Below are positions 30,735-41,829 of a stretch of 64,000 nt of DNA, piece after piece. Source of the DNA: Agapetus fuscipes (taxonomy: Eukaryota; Arthropoda; Insecta; Trichoptera; Glossosomatidae); NCBI GenBank assembly GCA_951799405.1, contig OX637353.1, positions 14,260,001 through 14,324,000 on the forward strand, written 5' to 3'. Each line of letters opens with the position of its first letter. Position 1 is the stretch's first letter. The position numbers were made by a program, and so were the translations under genes. A model generated the notes under the pieces. That model did no database searches. It was not told the DNA's origin and was given only the letters and a program-made list of their open reading frames with translations.

Positions 30735-31050
30735 TAAAAGAAAGTTAAGGTGCAAAAGAATGTGATGAGATGGTTTGGACTGACAAAGTATATATAGGTA
30801 GAGAAAAAGTGTGAAAGGAAAAAGAGGTAAGGGACGACCAAAAAAAGAATGGAGTGATCAGATTGAGGAGATTGTGAAAGAATGGGATATACAAAGCGAG
30901 CGTAAAAGAAAAAAATGCATGAAAAAGGTGATGGATGTGAATGAATTGAAAGAGGTATGTAAGGATAAGAAGAAATAATGGCAGCTCTACAGAGGCTCTG
31001 GCCACTCCTAATGGAATAGCGATAGAGAAACAGTTACTGTAACATCTTTT
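30735..31050 (+). pseudogene. RTE ORF2 C-terminal fragment (tail type 1)
   Basis: VQKNVMRWFGLTKYI (with an internal deletion), then KGKRGKGRPKKEWSDQIEEI, VKEWDIQSERKRKKCMKKVM and ELKEVCKDKKK plus a stop. The 3' end GGCCACTCCTAATGG leads to ACAGTTACTGTAAC. Confidence 0.75.
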
Positions 31051-31153
31051 ATACTACAGGTAAACCCTAATACCATAGACTATCGCAGCTTAGTCGGTAG
31101 GTACTGTTTTATTAAGTGCAGGCAGTACCTTTGCTAGGCTATGCGACCCGGAA

Positions 31154-31612
31154 GCGTGTTCCCATTCCTAGACCTAAAAGGAATGTTCACTCAGAAATGC
31201 ACACGGAAGTATCATACCCTAAATCTGCCGTTATTGTTTCTTACACTTTATGGTCTTAGCAAAAAAGTGACAGTAATGAAAAAAATCAAGCATGTTTATT
31301 AATTTTTTATCTTAATTATAAAGTTTAAACAAAATATATAACTTAAAAATTGCGACCACAAAAAAATATTTAAAAAAAATACGTTTTTTTCACTTCTGTA
31401 GCTACTTTCTCGTGTGTGCTATGTTTTGGAAATATTTTTTTTCATTCTATTTATAGAACTATACATTGTATTGTGTAGTATCGAAACCGTTTTTTTATAA
31501 TGTCAATAGTTTTTGAGTAAATATGGAAAAACTGAAACTACTTGATGAATTAAATTTTTTCCGTGTGCTTGTCTGAGTAAACATTCCTTTTAGGTCTAGG
31601 AATGGGAACACG
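31154..31612. mobile_element. Mutator-like MITE
   Basis: About 52 bp terminal inverted repeats (start GTGTTCCCATTCCTAGACCT; also ACTCAGA and GCACACGGAA), 459 bp in total. A perfect 10 bp target duplication CGACCCGGAA lies at 31144-31153 and 31613-31622. Long inverted repeats with 9-11 bp duplications point to the Mutator superfamily. The interior shares TTGTTTCTTACACTTTATGG with the MITE at 38894 and the split repeat at 44870/46714. Confidence 0.8.
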
Positions 31613-31782
31613 CGACCCGGAACTATCGCAATGGGCGACCCATTAATCTTGTCACCAAGTAACTAAGTGCCCACTGAGGCTTAACATGTGTTCAGCACGC
31701 CGCATAAAGAGTTGGAATATGCGCTGTATGTGCAGCTTAGTCCTAATGGGGTTACTGAATTAATTTAGTGGTTAGCGCTTTT

Positions 31783-32010
31783 TCAAACTCCAAAATAAAA
31801 TACCGGCAAGGTTTACTCAGCCTTCACAAGAAATGAGTACCAGCCCTCTCGGGAGCTGGGAAACCCCCACTTCATCTGAAGTGGTTGGCGTAAGGCCGGC
31901 CCCCTTACCTGTAAAAATAAATAGGTTCAACTCGCCACATGCGACCCCCTTCGGGGATAACGCGGCAAGAAGTTACACTATGTGTGTAGCTTAGTTGCGT
32001 TTTTTTTTTT
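31783..32010 (+). repeat. SA SINE, head missing
   Basis: Starts in the body (CCAAAATAAAATACCGGCAA) and runs to AGCTTAGTTGCG plus an 11-T run. Confidence 0.85.
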
Positions 32011-32021
32011 GCTTAGTAAAT

Positions 32022-32247
32022 TGTTAGTCGTCCGTTGAGCCCACGCTTTGACAAGCTAATGATGCCTGGGCTGGCAGTCTCAACACCACGGTCATTCTTA
32101 CCTACCGAATATCGGTAATATTTGTATGAAGACTTATCAGCTTTTCACTTTCAGCAATCTTTGATTGGCAGGTCTTCATACAACTGCATCATTAGCTTGT
32201 CAAAGCGTGGGCTCAACGAACGACTAAAATGTGTAAGAATAGCACCC
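32022..32247. repeat. M3 hairpin MITE
   Basis: Arms TTAGTCGTCCGTTGAGCCCA...GCTAATGATGC and its complement; an inner pair is TTGTATGAAGACTTATCAG / CAGGTCTTCATACAA. An SA 3' end touches the left side and a Harbinger element the right. Confidence 0.8.
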
Positions 32248-32250
32248 TTA

Positions 32251-33846
32251 TGCCCGTTTTCACCAAGAATATTTAAAGATAAAGTGCTGTTTAAAAATAT
32301 TTAGGTACCAGTTTTGTTATCACCAGCCTTTAAGAACCTCTTAACTCGCTAAGAACTTCTTAAATTTTGGGAGGCCGATGTTCCGCTCCCTAAACTGTCT
32401 CTTACGCTAAAGAACACTTTAGCGACCTGTCAGTGAGGTTATGTCATGTTTAAACTGCAAATAAGTGAACATGCACACCGATATCCTTGTCTTTTTAGAA
32501 ACTCTTGAAGATATACAAGCTGCTTCGACTTATCGGCGACCGAAAAGTTTTGAGAAAGGTCATTTTTTTTCGATAATAGTATGACATCGATTTTTGGTGG
32601 GGATATCGGCTGTCAAAAAATACATTCGTGTAGGTCCTTGCTGGATAAAATTGTAGTATTTTTTTAAGTTTTCGGACAACAGAGCTGTAGGTACAAATAT
32701 AGTTTTGGTAAATATGTTGTGGAAATATCTATTATCGTCCATGAATTTATTGAGTGTTTAAAAACATCGATCTTTTACACTGATCGATGTTTATAGGTAG
32801 GTACCTACCATAAATTTGTCATATTACAGGCCTTATGATAATATTATTCAGATGAATTGTTACTTCTTTTTTTGTATTATTATCTACAGAAACAATTCAG
32901 TGACACACAGGAATTACTTAGAGGCATTACAATTTTATGCCACTGAAGGCAATCAGCTGATATCTGTGGCAGACATGGGAGGCATAAGTGTAGCCCCATG
33001 TAGCAGGATTGAACAAGTTTCTCGCGGTCATCCTCTGAAAAGTTGAAGCATGTTTCTTCTTTAATTTGATGACATCGATGATTGATAGGTGACCGCCGTG
33101 TATTTGAAAATGCCGATTTTACATGTCGAATATTGATGTAAATTGTCAACAACGAAAAACGCAACAGAGAAACGCATCTGAATGCAGCTGCAGACAACAA
33201 GCCGTATTATAGTGTGTGCATACCAAAATATACTTTGTACACATCATTGCATAGATAAAAATTCAATTAAAAAATAATATTTGCAGCGTAAATGGTAGAT
33301 ATTATTATAAACTGTGAGGGTTTTTTCCTCTCTGTCCTGCTGATTAACACAATTAATAATATAACAGCCACTTTAAAGTAAACATATTATGTTTACTTTT
33401 ATTTCTTTCACAATGTATACACAATTAACCACAGCACAATAATAATAATTATTCTTAATTAGACAGGCTTGTGGCTATCCCGCCTGGCAAGCTTTTTCCC
33501 TCTTTTTTACCTTCTTTTGTTTTTCTTTTCATTCAAATTCAAATCTCATGTTCCATTTTACCTAACAAACAAATCCATCTCGTTACAAAACGTCAAATAA
33601 TCATTTGTTGTTTTTATTTGAAATGTGTATTTTATTTTATAAACCATACAATACATTTCGAATTTACAAAAATCGAGTTTCACAACACTAGTTGCTTGCT
33701 AAACAGGCTCCTAGCTAGGTGGCCGATTTTTAGGTGACAGTTTCACTCGTGAAACTCAACGGTGTTAGGTACCCGTTTAAAGAGTCTTTTATATTTAAAT
33801 ACTTTTAGCTAGGTGACGGTTTAGAAGGAGTCGGTGAAAACGGGCA
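32251..33846 (+). mobile_element. PIF/Harbinger transposon, decayed (1596 bp)
   Basis: Perfect 14 bp terminal inverted repeats TGCCCGTTTTCACC flanked by TTA (32248-32250, 33847-33849). It contains a short piece of Harbinger-type transposase. The interior is otherwise non-coding. Confidence 0.75.
32888..33046 (+). pseudogene. Harbinger (HARBI1-like) transposase fragment
   Basis: In frame: HRNYLEALQFYATEGNQLIS then VADMGGISVAPCSRIEQVSR. This matches the N-terminal helix-turn-helix pattern of HARBI1-type nucleases (LRFYATG.....VGD..GVS..T.SR.V..VS). A TTATTATCTACAG tract just before it resembles an intron acceptor. The catalytic DDE region was not found. Confidence 0.65.
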
Positions 33847-33859
33847 TTAGAGTCTCTGA

Positions 33860-34440
33860 AATCTAGGGAGTCGTCCGCACAGGGTTTCTTAAAAAAACAC
33901 CTACATCTAGAGACACAGACGCACTCACACAAGTAAAAACATACAATTACACATTCGTTACAATATCTACGGGTATCCCATACCTACTCGTACATGGAAA
34001 ACTTGCGGCAAAAGTAGCCTGCTTTTGTAGTGGAAACGCTGAAGTTGACTTCCGGCCGTAGTTCTGCTAGGACAGCCTTCCACCTTCCTTCCTGAATGGC
34101 TCCAACCTCATACCTGTACATGAAGCATAAAACCTCTACGACTTTACACAACCAAATGGTTTAAATAAATAATATAAAGTTACAGTTAGCTTGAGTTCAA
34201 TTTAATAATACTTCTATTAAATTTATTTTAGGATTTACTCACATTAAGTTCACAGTTAATCTGTAGTATTATCTAGCGCAACGGCCATTTGTATGTATAG
34301 GTGTATAAGGGTTACTTTAGCTTTTGCCAGACCATGTGAAAATCTTCTCAATCTGAAGCTTCGAGTAAACAATAGTACAACAATTCAAAGACTTACATCT
34401 AAAGACACACACAGCAAGTAAGTAAAAACACACAGACACA
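33860..34440. other. Unassigned region
   Basis: Includes CTACATCTAGAGACACAGAC at 33901, also seen near 34397 and, inverted, near 46900. No gene seen. Confidence 0.4.
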
Positions 34441-34672
34441 CGATCTAAATCTAAGTTGCAAAGATATTTATCATTTGAGATTCATATTAAATGCATTCCC
34501 ACAAGCAGACACGCATAATATCGTGCTCACACATGCCGCATGTGGACCTACAATATAAAAACCCAATCTCAAATTAACATAACTGCAACTCTTGCCGACC
34601 TTCCCTGAAACAGGGGTGACGTTGGCCAAGTGAACCATTTTCTACAGCCTCAAACCAACTTATAAGTCAACA
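34441..34672 (-). repeat. R1 copy
   Basis: Near full length; the head lacks the CATGGGTGGTCAG block. Confidence 0.85.
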
Positions 34673-34687
34673 ATCATAAGTAAAAAT

Positions 34688-34888
34688 ACACAAAAGGTTG
34701 AACTGAATAAGTGCTGATTCACTGATTTGAGAAATCGTAGATAAAACATTCTATTGGGTGTTACTTTTGATACATAGTAAGTGAACTAATTATAAGGAAG
34801 TGCTCATGAAAACTTTCTAAATTACAGGATTTTCACACACTTTTTGTATTTTCACATGTTACTTATTCAGTTTTACTTTTAAGGAACT
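34688..34888 (-). repeat. M2 MITE, near complete
   Basis: GGTTGAACTGAATAAGTGCT at one end and ACTTATTCAGTTTTACTTTT at the other are inverted. Confidence 0.75.
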
Positions 34889-34918
34889 GAAATTGCGTAG
34901 TGAAACACGCTGGGTACT
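34889..34918 (+). repeat. Helitron 3' end fragment
   Basis: GCGTAGTGAAACACGCTGGG then TACTGCAAG matches the terminus at 18230-18253, with the final CTAG mutated to CAAG. Confidence 0.65.
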
Positions 34919-34919
34919 G

Positions 34920-35595
34920 CAAGTAGATATCGACGGTTAAAAGTATAAGTCGCATAAGCGACGCGTTTTGGTCAAAAATAAGTAATGAAAGCTATCCTAC
35001 TTAAAATTTTCCGCTCTTTCTAATGCGCTCTTTCTAACTCCCATAGGTCTACGATGATTTTTGTTGTTGTTTATGTCCAAGCAACAACTGCGTTTTCGAA
35101 GTATGGTTTTGGTGTAACCAACAATATTTAGGCCTTTTTTGTCCTAAAGGCGCTTGTGACATAAAAAAATCGTAAAACTACTTACATTAATAGGAATGCC
35201 AATAAATGCCTTCATTTATTTTTATTTTAGAGCTGTTTTGATTTCAACGATATGATAAAAAATAAAAAAGTTATGCCACTTTTTTGCAGTCTCAAACTTT
35301 AAACTGCTCTCCTGAACAATTTAGTTTTTGTCGTTTATGCCCTACTTCCTTTTAACCGTCGACATGTAAAAGGTATCACTGAGTTGGAACGTAAGGTTGC
35401 ATGCAAGTTTTCTTTATATATATAATGTATGCATGTCGCACAGCATTTAACAAAAGCCATGACAGAGTCAGTGACATTTGAAAAGAAAGGAACGTTTTCA
35501 TTTGACAGTGAGATCTTTATTGTTCCTTGTTGAATGAAAAAAGCAAAAGGTTATGAAAACACAGTGTTACAAAATATCACAACATACTTCAAATA
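34920..35595. other. Unassigned region
   Basis: ATATATATAATGTATGCATG at 35415; no gene or family recognised. Confidence 0.4.
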
Positions 35596-36066
35596 TACGC
35601 TAAGCTACTAAGCTATATAAATAGAGTAACTTCTTGCCTGCGTTATCCCCGAAGGAGTCGCATGTGGCGGTTCGGGAGCTATTTAGTTTTACGGGCCCGT
35701 TCCCACATATTAGTATATTAATCGGAGGTTCCAGTGGCAGAACATTATGTATGGAGCTATTCCCACTTGTCGGAAACCGATTTTGTCTGAAATGTTCTGC
35801 AACGAGAACCTCCGATGAATATACGGATCCGACACCCGACAATTGGGAACGGGCTCTAAGACACCAACTACTTCAGTTGAAGTGGAAGTTACCCAGCTCT
35901 CGGGAGGGCTGGTTCTGATTTCTTGAGAAGGCCTTGCAGGTATTTATTTTGGTTTTGAAATAGACACCGAAACGGGAAATCATTTCTGACACGTTCGATG
36001 GAGGCTTAACGATTGTTCTCGGCGTGGAATGCAAGCATTCTACCAACTGAGTTATCGATCGGACTT
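35596..36066 (-). mobile_element. SA SINE, part of SB-SA composite, with MITE insert
   Basis: From the 3' end (CTTCTTGCCTGCGTTATCCC) through the body to the tRNA-like head (CTACCAACTGAGTTATCGAT). It carries the composite-type head variant (GCATTCTACC). A 164 bp MITE interrupts it. Confidence 0.85.
35693..35856. repeat. Small MITE inside SA
   Basis: Ends GGGCCCGTTCCCA and, inverted, GAGCCCGTTCCCA, with inner palindromic blocks (AATCGGAGGTTC / GAACCTCCGATG). The termini resemble those of the Harbinger element at 32251. Confidence 0.7.
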
Positions 36067-36122
36067 TATACGAGCTTCATCGTCGCTACAAAGCGCCAAT
36101 CCTCAAGCAAGACCCAGTTGCT
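36067..36122 (-). repeat. SB part of the composite SINE
   Basis: CGAGCTTCATCGTCGCTACA then AAGCGCCAATCCTCAAGCAA is joined directly to the SA head (GACTTTATACGAGC). 5'-truncated after CAGTTGCTGTA. Confidence 0.8.
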
Positions 36123-36246
36123 GTAGACGTTAGGGTAGTCTTGATTGTGAATACGGTGGTAAGTCAGGCTACCTTAGAGAACTAGTAGCACCTTTAGGAT
36201 GCTCAAAAACTTTAAGGGAAAAAAAACAAAAATAATTTGCTTCCGA

Positions 36247-36507
36247 GTTCCTTGACTTATAGGTTGGTATGCGGCTGACCACCCATGCTGTAAAAATGGT
36301 TCACTTTGCCAATGTCACCCCTGTTACAGGGAAGGACGGCAAGAGTTGCAGGGTGTATGTCCATTTGAGATTGTTTTTTATGTTGTAGGCTCACATGAGG
36401 CACGTGCAAGCGCGAACTTGTACGTGTCTTGGTTGTGGGAATGCATGTAATGGGAATCTCCAATGTAACATATCTTTGCAACTTAGATTAGATTAGATTA
36501 GATTAGA
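36247..36507 (+). repeat. R1 copy, full length
   Basis: The tail extends as four AGATT units. Confidence 0.9.
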
Positions 36508-36747
36508 ATTTGCTTCAAAAAAAATTATTTCAAGCGGAATTGCATGAGAGAAAAAATAGAATTTATTTCATGAATAATTCAGGCATACGAAGTGCGAGAA
36601 TAAAAAACCAACTGACTTTTTATTTAAGTACATATATACGTAGAGGATTAAATTAACATAAAATAAAATAAAGTGAATTTTTTCTTATTGTTTTTATACA
36701 GGAAGAAGTCCTTTAATGTATGTATTATGTGATATCACACCAAAATA

Positions 36748-37345
36748 TCCCTTCAGTGCTTGTTTGTCTTATGTCCATCAGACGTAATTTCACATGAGCA
36801 ATGTTTGTATGTGTACTGGACCAATGTATCTTATGAAAAGTGGAAGTTAAAAACGCAACGCAACTAAGCTACACGTATAGTGTAACTTTTTACCGCGTTA
36901 TCCCGAAGGGGTCGCATGTGGCGAGGTAAACCTATTTATTTTTACAGGTAAGGGGGCCGACGCTAACCACTTTAGTGAAGTGGGGGGTTTCCCAGCTCCC
37001 GAGGGGGCTGGTACTCATTTCTTGTGAAGGCTGAGTAAGCCTTGCCGGTATTTTATTTTGGGGTTTGAAATAAACACCGAAACGGGAAATCATTTCTGAC
37101 ACCCTCGGTGGGATTCGAGCCCGAGCTCACGGCATGGAATGCAAGCACTCTACCAACTGAGCTATCGACCGGTCATTTTGCCACCGGCCAGTTGATTTTA
37201 AAAATATTTCAAATCACTCTCACATTATCGTGTGGTGCGTTTTTTTCTTAGCTCAGATTGTGTAGAATGTGATTTTTAAAACAATCACGTCTAAAGGTCA
37301 TCTTTGAATCAAATGGTAGATAAGCGAAACAAGCACTGGGGGGGA
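36748..37345 (-). repeat. M1 MITE interrupted by an SA SINE
   Basis: M1 sequence at 36748-36848 (CAGTGCTTGTTTGTCTTATG) and 37191-37345 (to AACAAGCACTGGGGG) joins correctly if 36849-37190 is removed. GTT occurs at both junctions. Confidence 0.85.
36849..37190 (-). mobile_element. SA SINE, full length
   Basis: AAAACGCAACGCAACTAAGC to GAGCTATCGACCGGTC. Head B box TTCGAGCCC on this strand. Confidence 0.9.
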
Positions 37346-37471
37346 TGAAAAGTTAGTTGTTAGATCCTGATTGCTCTCTTGAAAATGGTGTTATAACACA
37401 AGAAGCACTCGAGAAAATAAACCAACTCGTGTAGAAAAACTTTGTTTTTTTTATTTACATTACTTTTTTCA

Positions 37472-37725
37472 TTGACTTATATGTCGGTATGAGGCTGACC
37501 ACCCATACTGTAAAAAATGGTTCACTTTGCCAATGTCACCCCTGTTTCAGGTAAAGTCAGCAAAAGTTGCAGGGCTTATGTTCATTTGAGATTGGGTTTT
37601 ATATTGTAGGCCCACATTCGGCATGTGTTAGCGCGAACTTATACATGACTGCTTGTGGGAATGCGATTTATATGAATCTCAAATGATTTATATATTTGCA
37701 ACTTAGATTCAGATTTAGATTTAGA
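37472..37725 (+). repeat. R1 copy, full length
   Basis: Tail TTCAGATTTAGATTTAGAC. Confidence 0.9.
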
Positions 37726-37770
37726 CTAATTAAAAATTAATCTTCACAATGTCAAAACACAACACCCTTT

Positions 37771-37895
37771 TAGTCCCGGTATTTTCAACGTTAGCTAATG
37801 TGACTTTAAACTATCGACACGATTAACATAAGTGCGTCCTTTTCTTTCACCATAAAGTCACTATGCTTACCTACATTGAAAATACTGGGCCTTAG
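37771..37895. repeat. M4 MITE
   Basis: TCCCGGTATTTTCAACGTTA and, inverted, TACATTGAAAATACTGGGCC. The middle differs from the other copies. Confidence 0.8.
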
Positions 37896-38888
37896 AGTTT
37901 TTATATTTCTAGCTGATTCACAACCTTGCCTCGCGTAAAAAACTAACTTATTTCTCTCCTATCCGATGGGTGGGTTCATTTGGAATAATTCAGGGAAACC
38001 TCCTTTCACGGAAAGGCGGCAAAAGTGGCCGATATTCGTTATCCGCCGGGCTCCACGCGTAATTTTCAATTCCCCACGCCTGCCGCGGCTTAAATCGTCG
38101 GCTAATTTGCATTTCTCGCTTTTCCCGCCAAACAACATGCCCTGAAGCTAAATATTCCCAACTCACCTGTACTTTAAGTATAAAGTATTAAATTTATACT
38201 CAACCATAACGTTTTACCAGTCCGAATAGAGGCGCTTGATACTGTGGAGAGATAGTAGAAATTAGATGAAACCAGCCGAGACTCTCCCACCTGGCAACCA
38301 GCTACCATACAATAGGTACATCGAGAGCCCTCAACAGATTTAGGACTGGGGTGACAAAGTGCAGGACAAACCTTCAGAGGTGAGGCCTGCTCGACCGTGG
38401 ATAGGACACCATTTTTGAAAGCGGGGATATCCAGGACTCGGCACATATGTCAGTAATAAACGATTAAAAATACTATGGTTGTGTAAAGTACATTTCAAGG
38501 ATCAAAATCATATCTTTTTTAAGAAGTTAAAAGTAAAGATATTTTCTAAAATAAAATGCCGAGAATTTGAGTCCCACCAAAACGCAGCGCGGCCGGCAAG
38601 CCCGTCGGTACACTCCGAAGATCCGAAGATCCATCGACGTCACACCCGCCTGAATAATAAAATTGCCCTGTTTTACCGGAAATCTAAAATGCTATATAAT
38701 TTTAAAACTACGCAAGAGATATATATTTTTAAACGCAGAAGCATTTTGAAAAATGTTGTTAATTTTTATGATATAAAAAATATATAAATTACCCTATTGG
38801 TGAAGAATGCACACTGACAGACCTGTTTCAAGGAAAGGTTAACGCAGTGGCTGCCGCTAGTCACTGGAGATACTGAGCATAGCTGGTT
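37896..38888. other. Unassigned region
   Basis: The GC-richer section 38000-38130 and overlapping ORFs of 90 aa (38446-38174, minus) and 102 aa (38479-38787, plus) show no recognisable domain. Confidence 0.35.
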
Positions 38889-38893
38889 CTGTA

Positions 38894-39142
38894 CCCTTAG
38901 TACGAGTTGCAAAACGTAAAGTAAAGTTGACAAAAAGTAAAGTTTACGGAAAATATTAAAGAGTGATTTCTCCCAAAATCTGCCGATTTTGTTTCTTACA
39001 CTTAAAGGTCTTAGCAAAAGAGAAAGCAGCGATGAAGAAAATCAAGTTCAAACAAACAAAAACGGCAGATTTTGGGGGAAATCACTCTTTAATAATTGCT
39101 GTAAACTTTGCATTACTCAAGTTTTGCAACTCGTACTAAGGG
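38894..39142. mobile_element. Tc1/mariner-type MITE
   Basis: Inverted ends CCCTTAGTACGAGTTGCAAA over 249 bp, flanked by TA on both sides (38892-38893, 39143-39144). An inner inverted pair is AAAGAGTGATTTC...CCAAAATCTGCCG. Confidence 0.85.
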
Positions 39143-39174
39143 TACTGGACATGTAAAGTAAGAAAGTTAAGCCC

Positions 39175-39425
39175 GTCCGTAATCTGTTGTAATATTTAAC
39201 GCTTCGCATTTGTAATTGGAAGGTTGTGGGTTTGATTCATGACGGGGCACAAAATAAGATTGATCTTCCCGGAGTTTCTTTTACCAAAGACCGTTCATTA
39301 AAAGTTCATCCAGCATCACTACAACTGGTTCTTACCTGAGAATTTGCACTTTCTATAGCGAAAAATAAGCTCACAGAAAGCTCTTTACACAAAAAAAATT
39401 GCGCTCATCAAATAATGAATCCTGA
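39175..39425 (+). repeat. SB SINE, degenerate
   Basis: GTAATTGGAAGGTTGTGGGT, then TTACCAAAGACCGTTCATTA, TTTGCACTTTCTATAGCG and a decayed tail. Confidence 0.7.
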
Positions 39426-39439
39426 GATGTATTAATAAT

Positions 39440-39505
39440 TAACTATAAGAAATAGAGGCAACTCTGCATAGGCTCTGGCCACTCCTAGCGTAATAGCGAC
39501 AAAGT
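39440..39505 (+). pseudogene. RTE 3' terminus (tail type 1)
   Basis: GAGGCAACTCTGCATAGGCT, CTGGCCACTCCTAGCG and GCGACAAAGTTAC: the last codons and the tail only. Confidence 0.65.
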
Positions 39506-39659
39506 TACAATATTTTATCAAAAAATATTTAAACTAAAATCCTAACTAGAGTCTCTCTTAGTTTTTTTTTTTTTTTTTTCTTAAACACGATGGTTGAATT
39601 TAAACGAAGAGTGTAATACTTGGGGCATTGGCCACCCTTTCAAGCCCGTTCAGCAACTC

Positions 39660-39878
39660 GTCTCCTTAGTGCTTGTTTGTCTTATGTCCATCAGAGGTAA
39701 TTTCACATGAGCACTGTTTGTATGTGTACTGGACCAATGTGTCTTATGAAAACTGGAAATAGATTTGTTTTTCGTTTTTTTTCTTAACTCAGATTGTACA
39801 GAATGTGATTCTTAAGGCAACTTCATTGAAAGATCATCTTTGAACCAATTGATAGATAAGCCAAACAAGCACTGGAGC
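39660..39878 (-). repeat. M1 MITE, full length
   Basis: TCGTCTCCTTAGTGCTTGTT to AAGCACTGGAGCGACGA. The TIR includes the TCGTC outer bases. Confidence 0.85.
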
Positions 39879-39879
39879 G

Positions 39880-41018
39880 ACGAACTACCACCCAGCCTAC
39901 GTTAAACGCTCCCCCCAATCTTAACAGCGTCTGTGATAAGACAGTATTGTCGCCGGTGTCCTTTAAAATACTTACAAGAAATGGAAATAATAATAGGTTC
40001 AGTTTTCCGGGAAAATACTTATCTTAAAAGTACTCGGCTCATTTAAATTAGGAGGAAAAATGTGATGTTGTTCAACCAGGGAAGAGGAAAATAAATATTT
40101 TGTTATTGGTTGCTAAAAACCTTGGTACCAAGTAAGTGTGAAGTTTGACCGCCGAGAAAAATATTAGTCCGTGAAATAAAAATTGTGCCGATTTCATAAT
40201 CAAATCTCCTTTTCTGTACACATGCATTTGGTGCATTGAATCGTGTAGAACCAATAATCAGTAATGTAGGATTTTATGGAAAAACAAGAAAATTACATTT
40301 TATATTTTTGGATTTCTATGTTTTGATATCGTGAGGAATAGGAACGGATGCATTGAAAGTAATAAAGTCTGAGGGAAACATATAATAATGCGAGAATCAT
40401 TCACGACAGTTTTATTATTTGCGTGCGTACACGGTTTGTAGAAAGAAAGAACAATGGAGTGACATTGACTCTCAAATGCGCGGGTCAAAATTTTTTTCTT
40501 GTTTTTGCTGTTTTTTTTATTTCAGGGCGTTTACCGCAATCACAAATGTTTTTTTTCCTACATTGCCTTTTTTGATTCTATAAGACTCAATTGAAAGAAC
40601 ATAGTATTTTCTAATGCACATTTCACGTAATACTTCTCAAATGGCGCACATTTGACTCTCCAATCAGCTGTTCACGCGCGGCCATTTTGAATCGCATGAT
40701 AAAATATATCAATGTTAAAAGACTACACACACCTTGGAGTCTTTCTTTTCTGTACATTCATTTTCGTCTTTTTAACTAATCTGGAAAATTCCAAAAAATG
40801 TTTTCCAAATAAACAAAAATGAAAAAATACGGATTTTTTTGTAACAATGTTATCCATTAATTTAATGTCAAGACTGTCAAAAATTAATTTTATTATTTTT
40901 GCAAAGTATGCAATAATATTATTTTTCTTTTATATCAAAAAATAGATAAACATTTTTGTCATTTTTATTCTCTTGAGAAATTATTTTAAAGCCAAAAAAA
41001 ATCGCCTGTAAAATATTA
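39880..41018. other. Unassigned AT-rich region
   Basis: About 1.1 kb with no recognised family and no ORF above 62 codons. It is one of the longest repeat-poor stretches. Confidence 0.5.
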
Positions 41019-41019
41019 T

Positions 41020-41220
41020 CTCGTCCTCCCAGTGCTTGCTTGGCTTATCTACCATTTGATTCAAAGACGACCTTTAAATGAAATTGTCTTAAGAATCACA
41101 TTCTACATAATCTGAGGTAAGAAAAAAACGTAAAACACGATAATGTGAGAGTTGTTTTTGATATTTTTAAAAATCAAAATCAAAAGTTATGTAAAAAGTT
41201 TTCATAAGACGCATTGGTTC
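41020..41220 (+). repeat. M1 MITE, cut by an SA SINE
   Basis: TCGTCCTCCCAGTGCTTGCT to CATAAGACGCATTGGTTC, then SA begins. The right end of M1 is not recovered beyond the SINEs. Confidence 0.8.
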
Positions 41221-41417
41221 AAAATAAAATACCGGCCAGGTTTACTTAGCTTTCACAAGAAATTAGTACCAGCTGGGAAACCCCAACTTCAACAGAAATG
41301 GTTGGCGTAAGGCCGGCCCCCTACGTGTAAAAACAAATAGATTCCACTCGCCACATGCGTAACTCTTCGGGGGTAACGCGGCAAGAAGTTACACTCTATG
41401 TGTAGCTTAGTTGCGTG
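41221..41417 (+). repeat. SA SINE, head missing (tandem unit 1)
   Basis: AAAATAAAATACCGGCCAGG to GTAGCTTAGTTGCG. Confidence 0.8.
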
Positions 41418-41612
41418 TTTATTTCAAACTCAAAAATAAAATACCAGCAAGGTTAACTCAGCTTTCACGAGAAATGAATACCAGCTGGGAAACCCCGACT
41501 CCCACTGAAGTTGTACAGATAAATAAATTCCACTCGCTACATGCAGCCCCTTTGAGGGAAAACTGAAGTGGTAAAATGATACACTATACATGTAGCTTAG
41601 TTGCGTTTCTTT
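41418..41612 (+). repeat. SA SINE, head missing (tandem unit 2)
   Basis: Starts TGTTTATTTCAAACTC immediately after unit 1. More diverged (CTACATGCAGCCCCTTTGAG). Confidence 0.75.
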
Positions 41613-41756
41613 TTAGCGCATTTCAAACAAGTTGAAACTATAATTCACTTTGAATTTGTTTGCACTGGGAAATGAGGAAATAAATAAACAGAAGCAGTAA
41701 AACACTCTTAGCAGTAAATACTTCACAACACCTGCAGCTGAAAAACGACTCGGCTA

Positions 41757-41829
41757 TATCGTCCCTCCGGTGCCTGTTTGGCTTATCTACCATTTGATTC
41801 AGAGACGATCTCCAAAATAAATAGTCTAA
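41757..41829 (+). repeat. M1 MITE left fragment
   Basis: ATCGTCCCTCCGGTGCCTGT to CCAAAATAAATAGTC. Confidence 0.7.

Noticed and set aside
35634..35918. 94-codon plus-strand ORF and 80-codon minus-strand ORF
   Set aside because: Both are translations of the SA SINE with its MITE insert.
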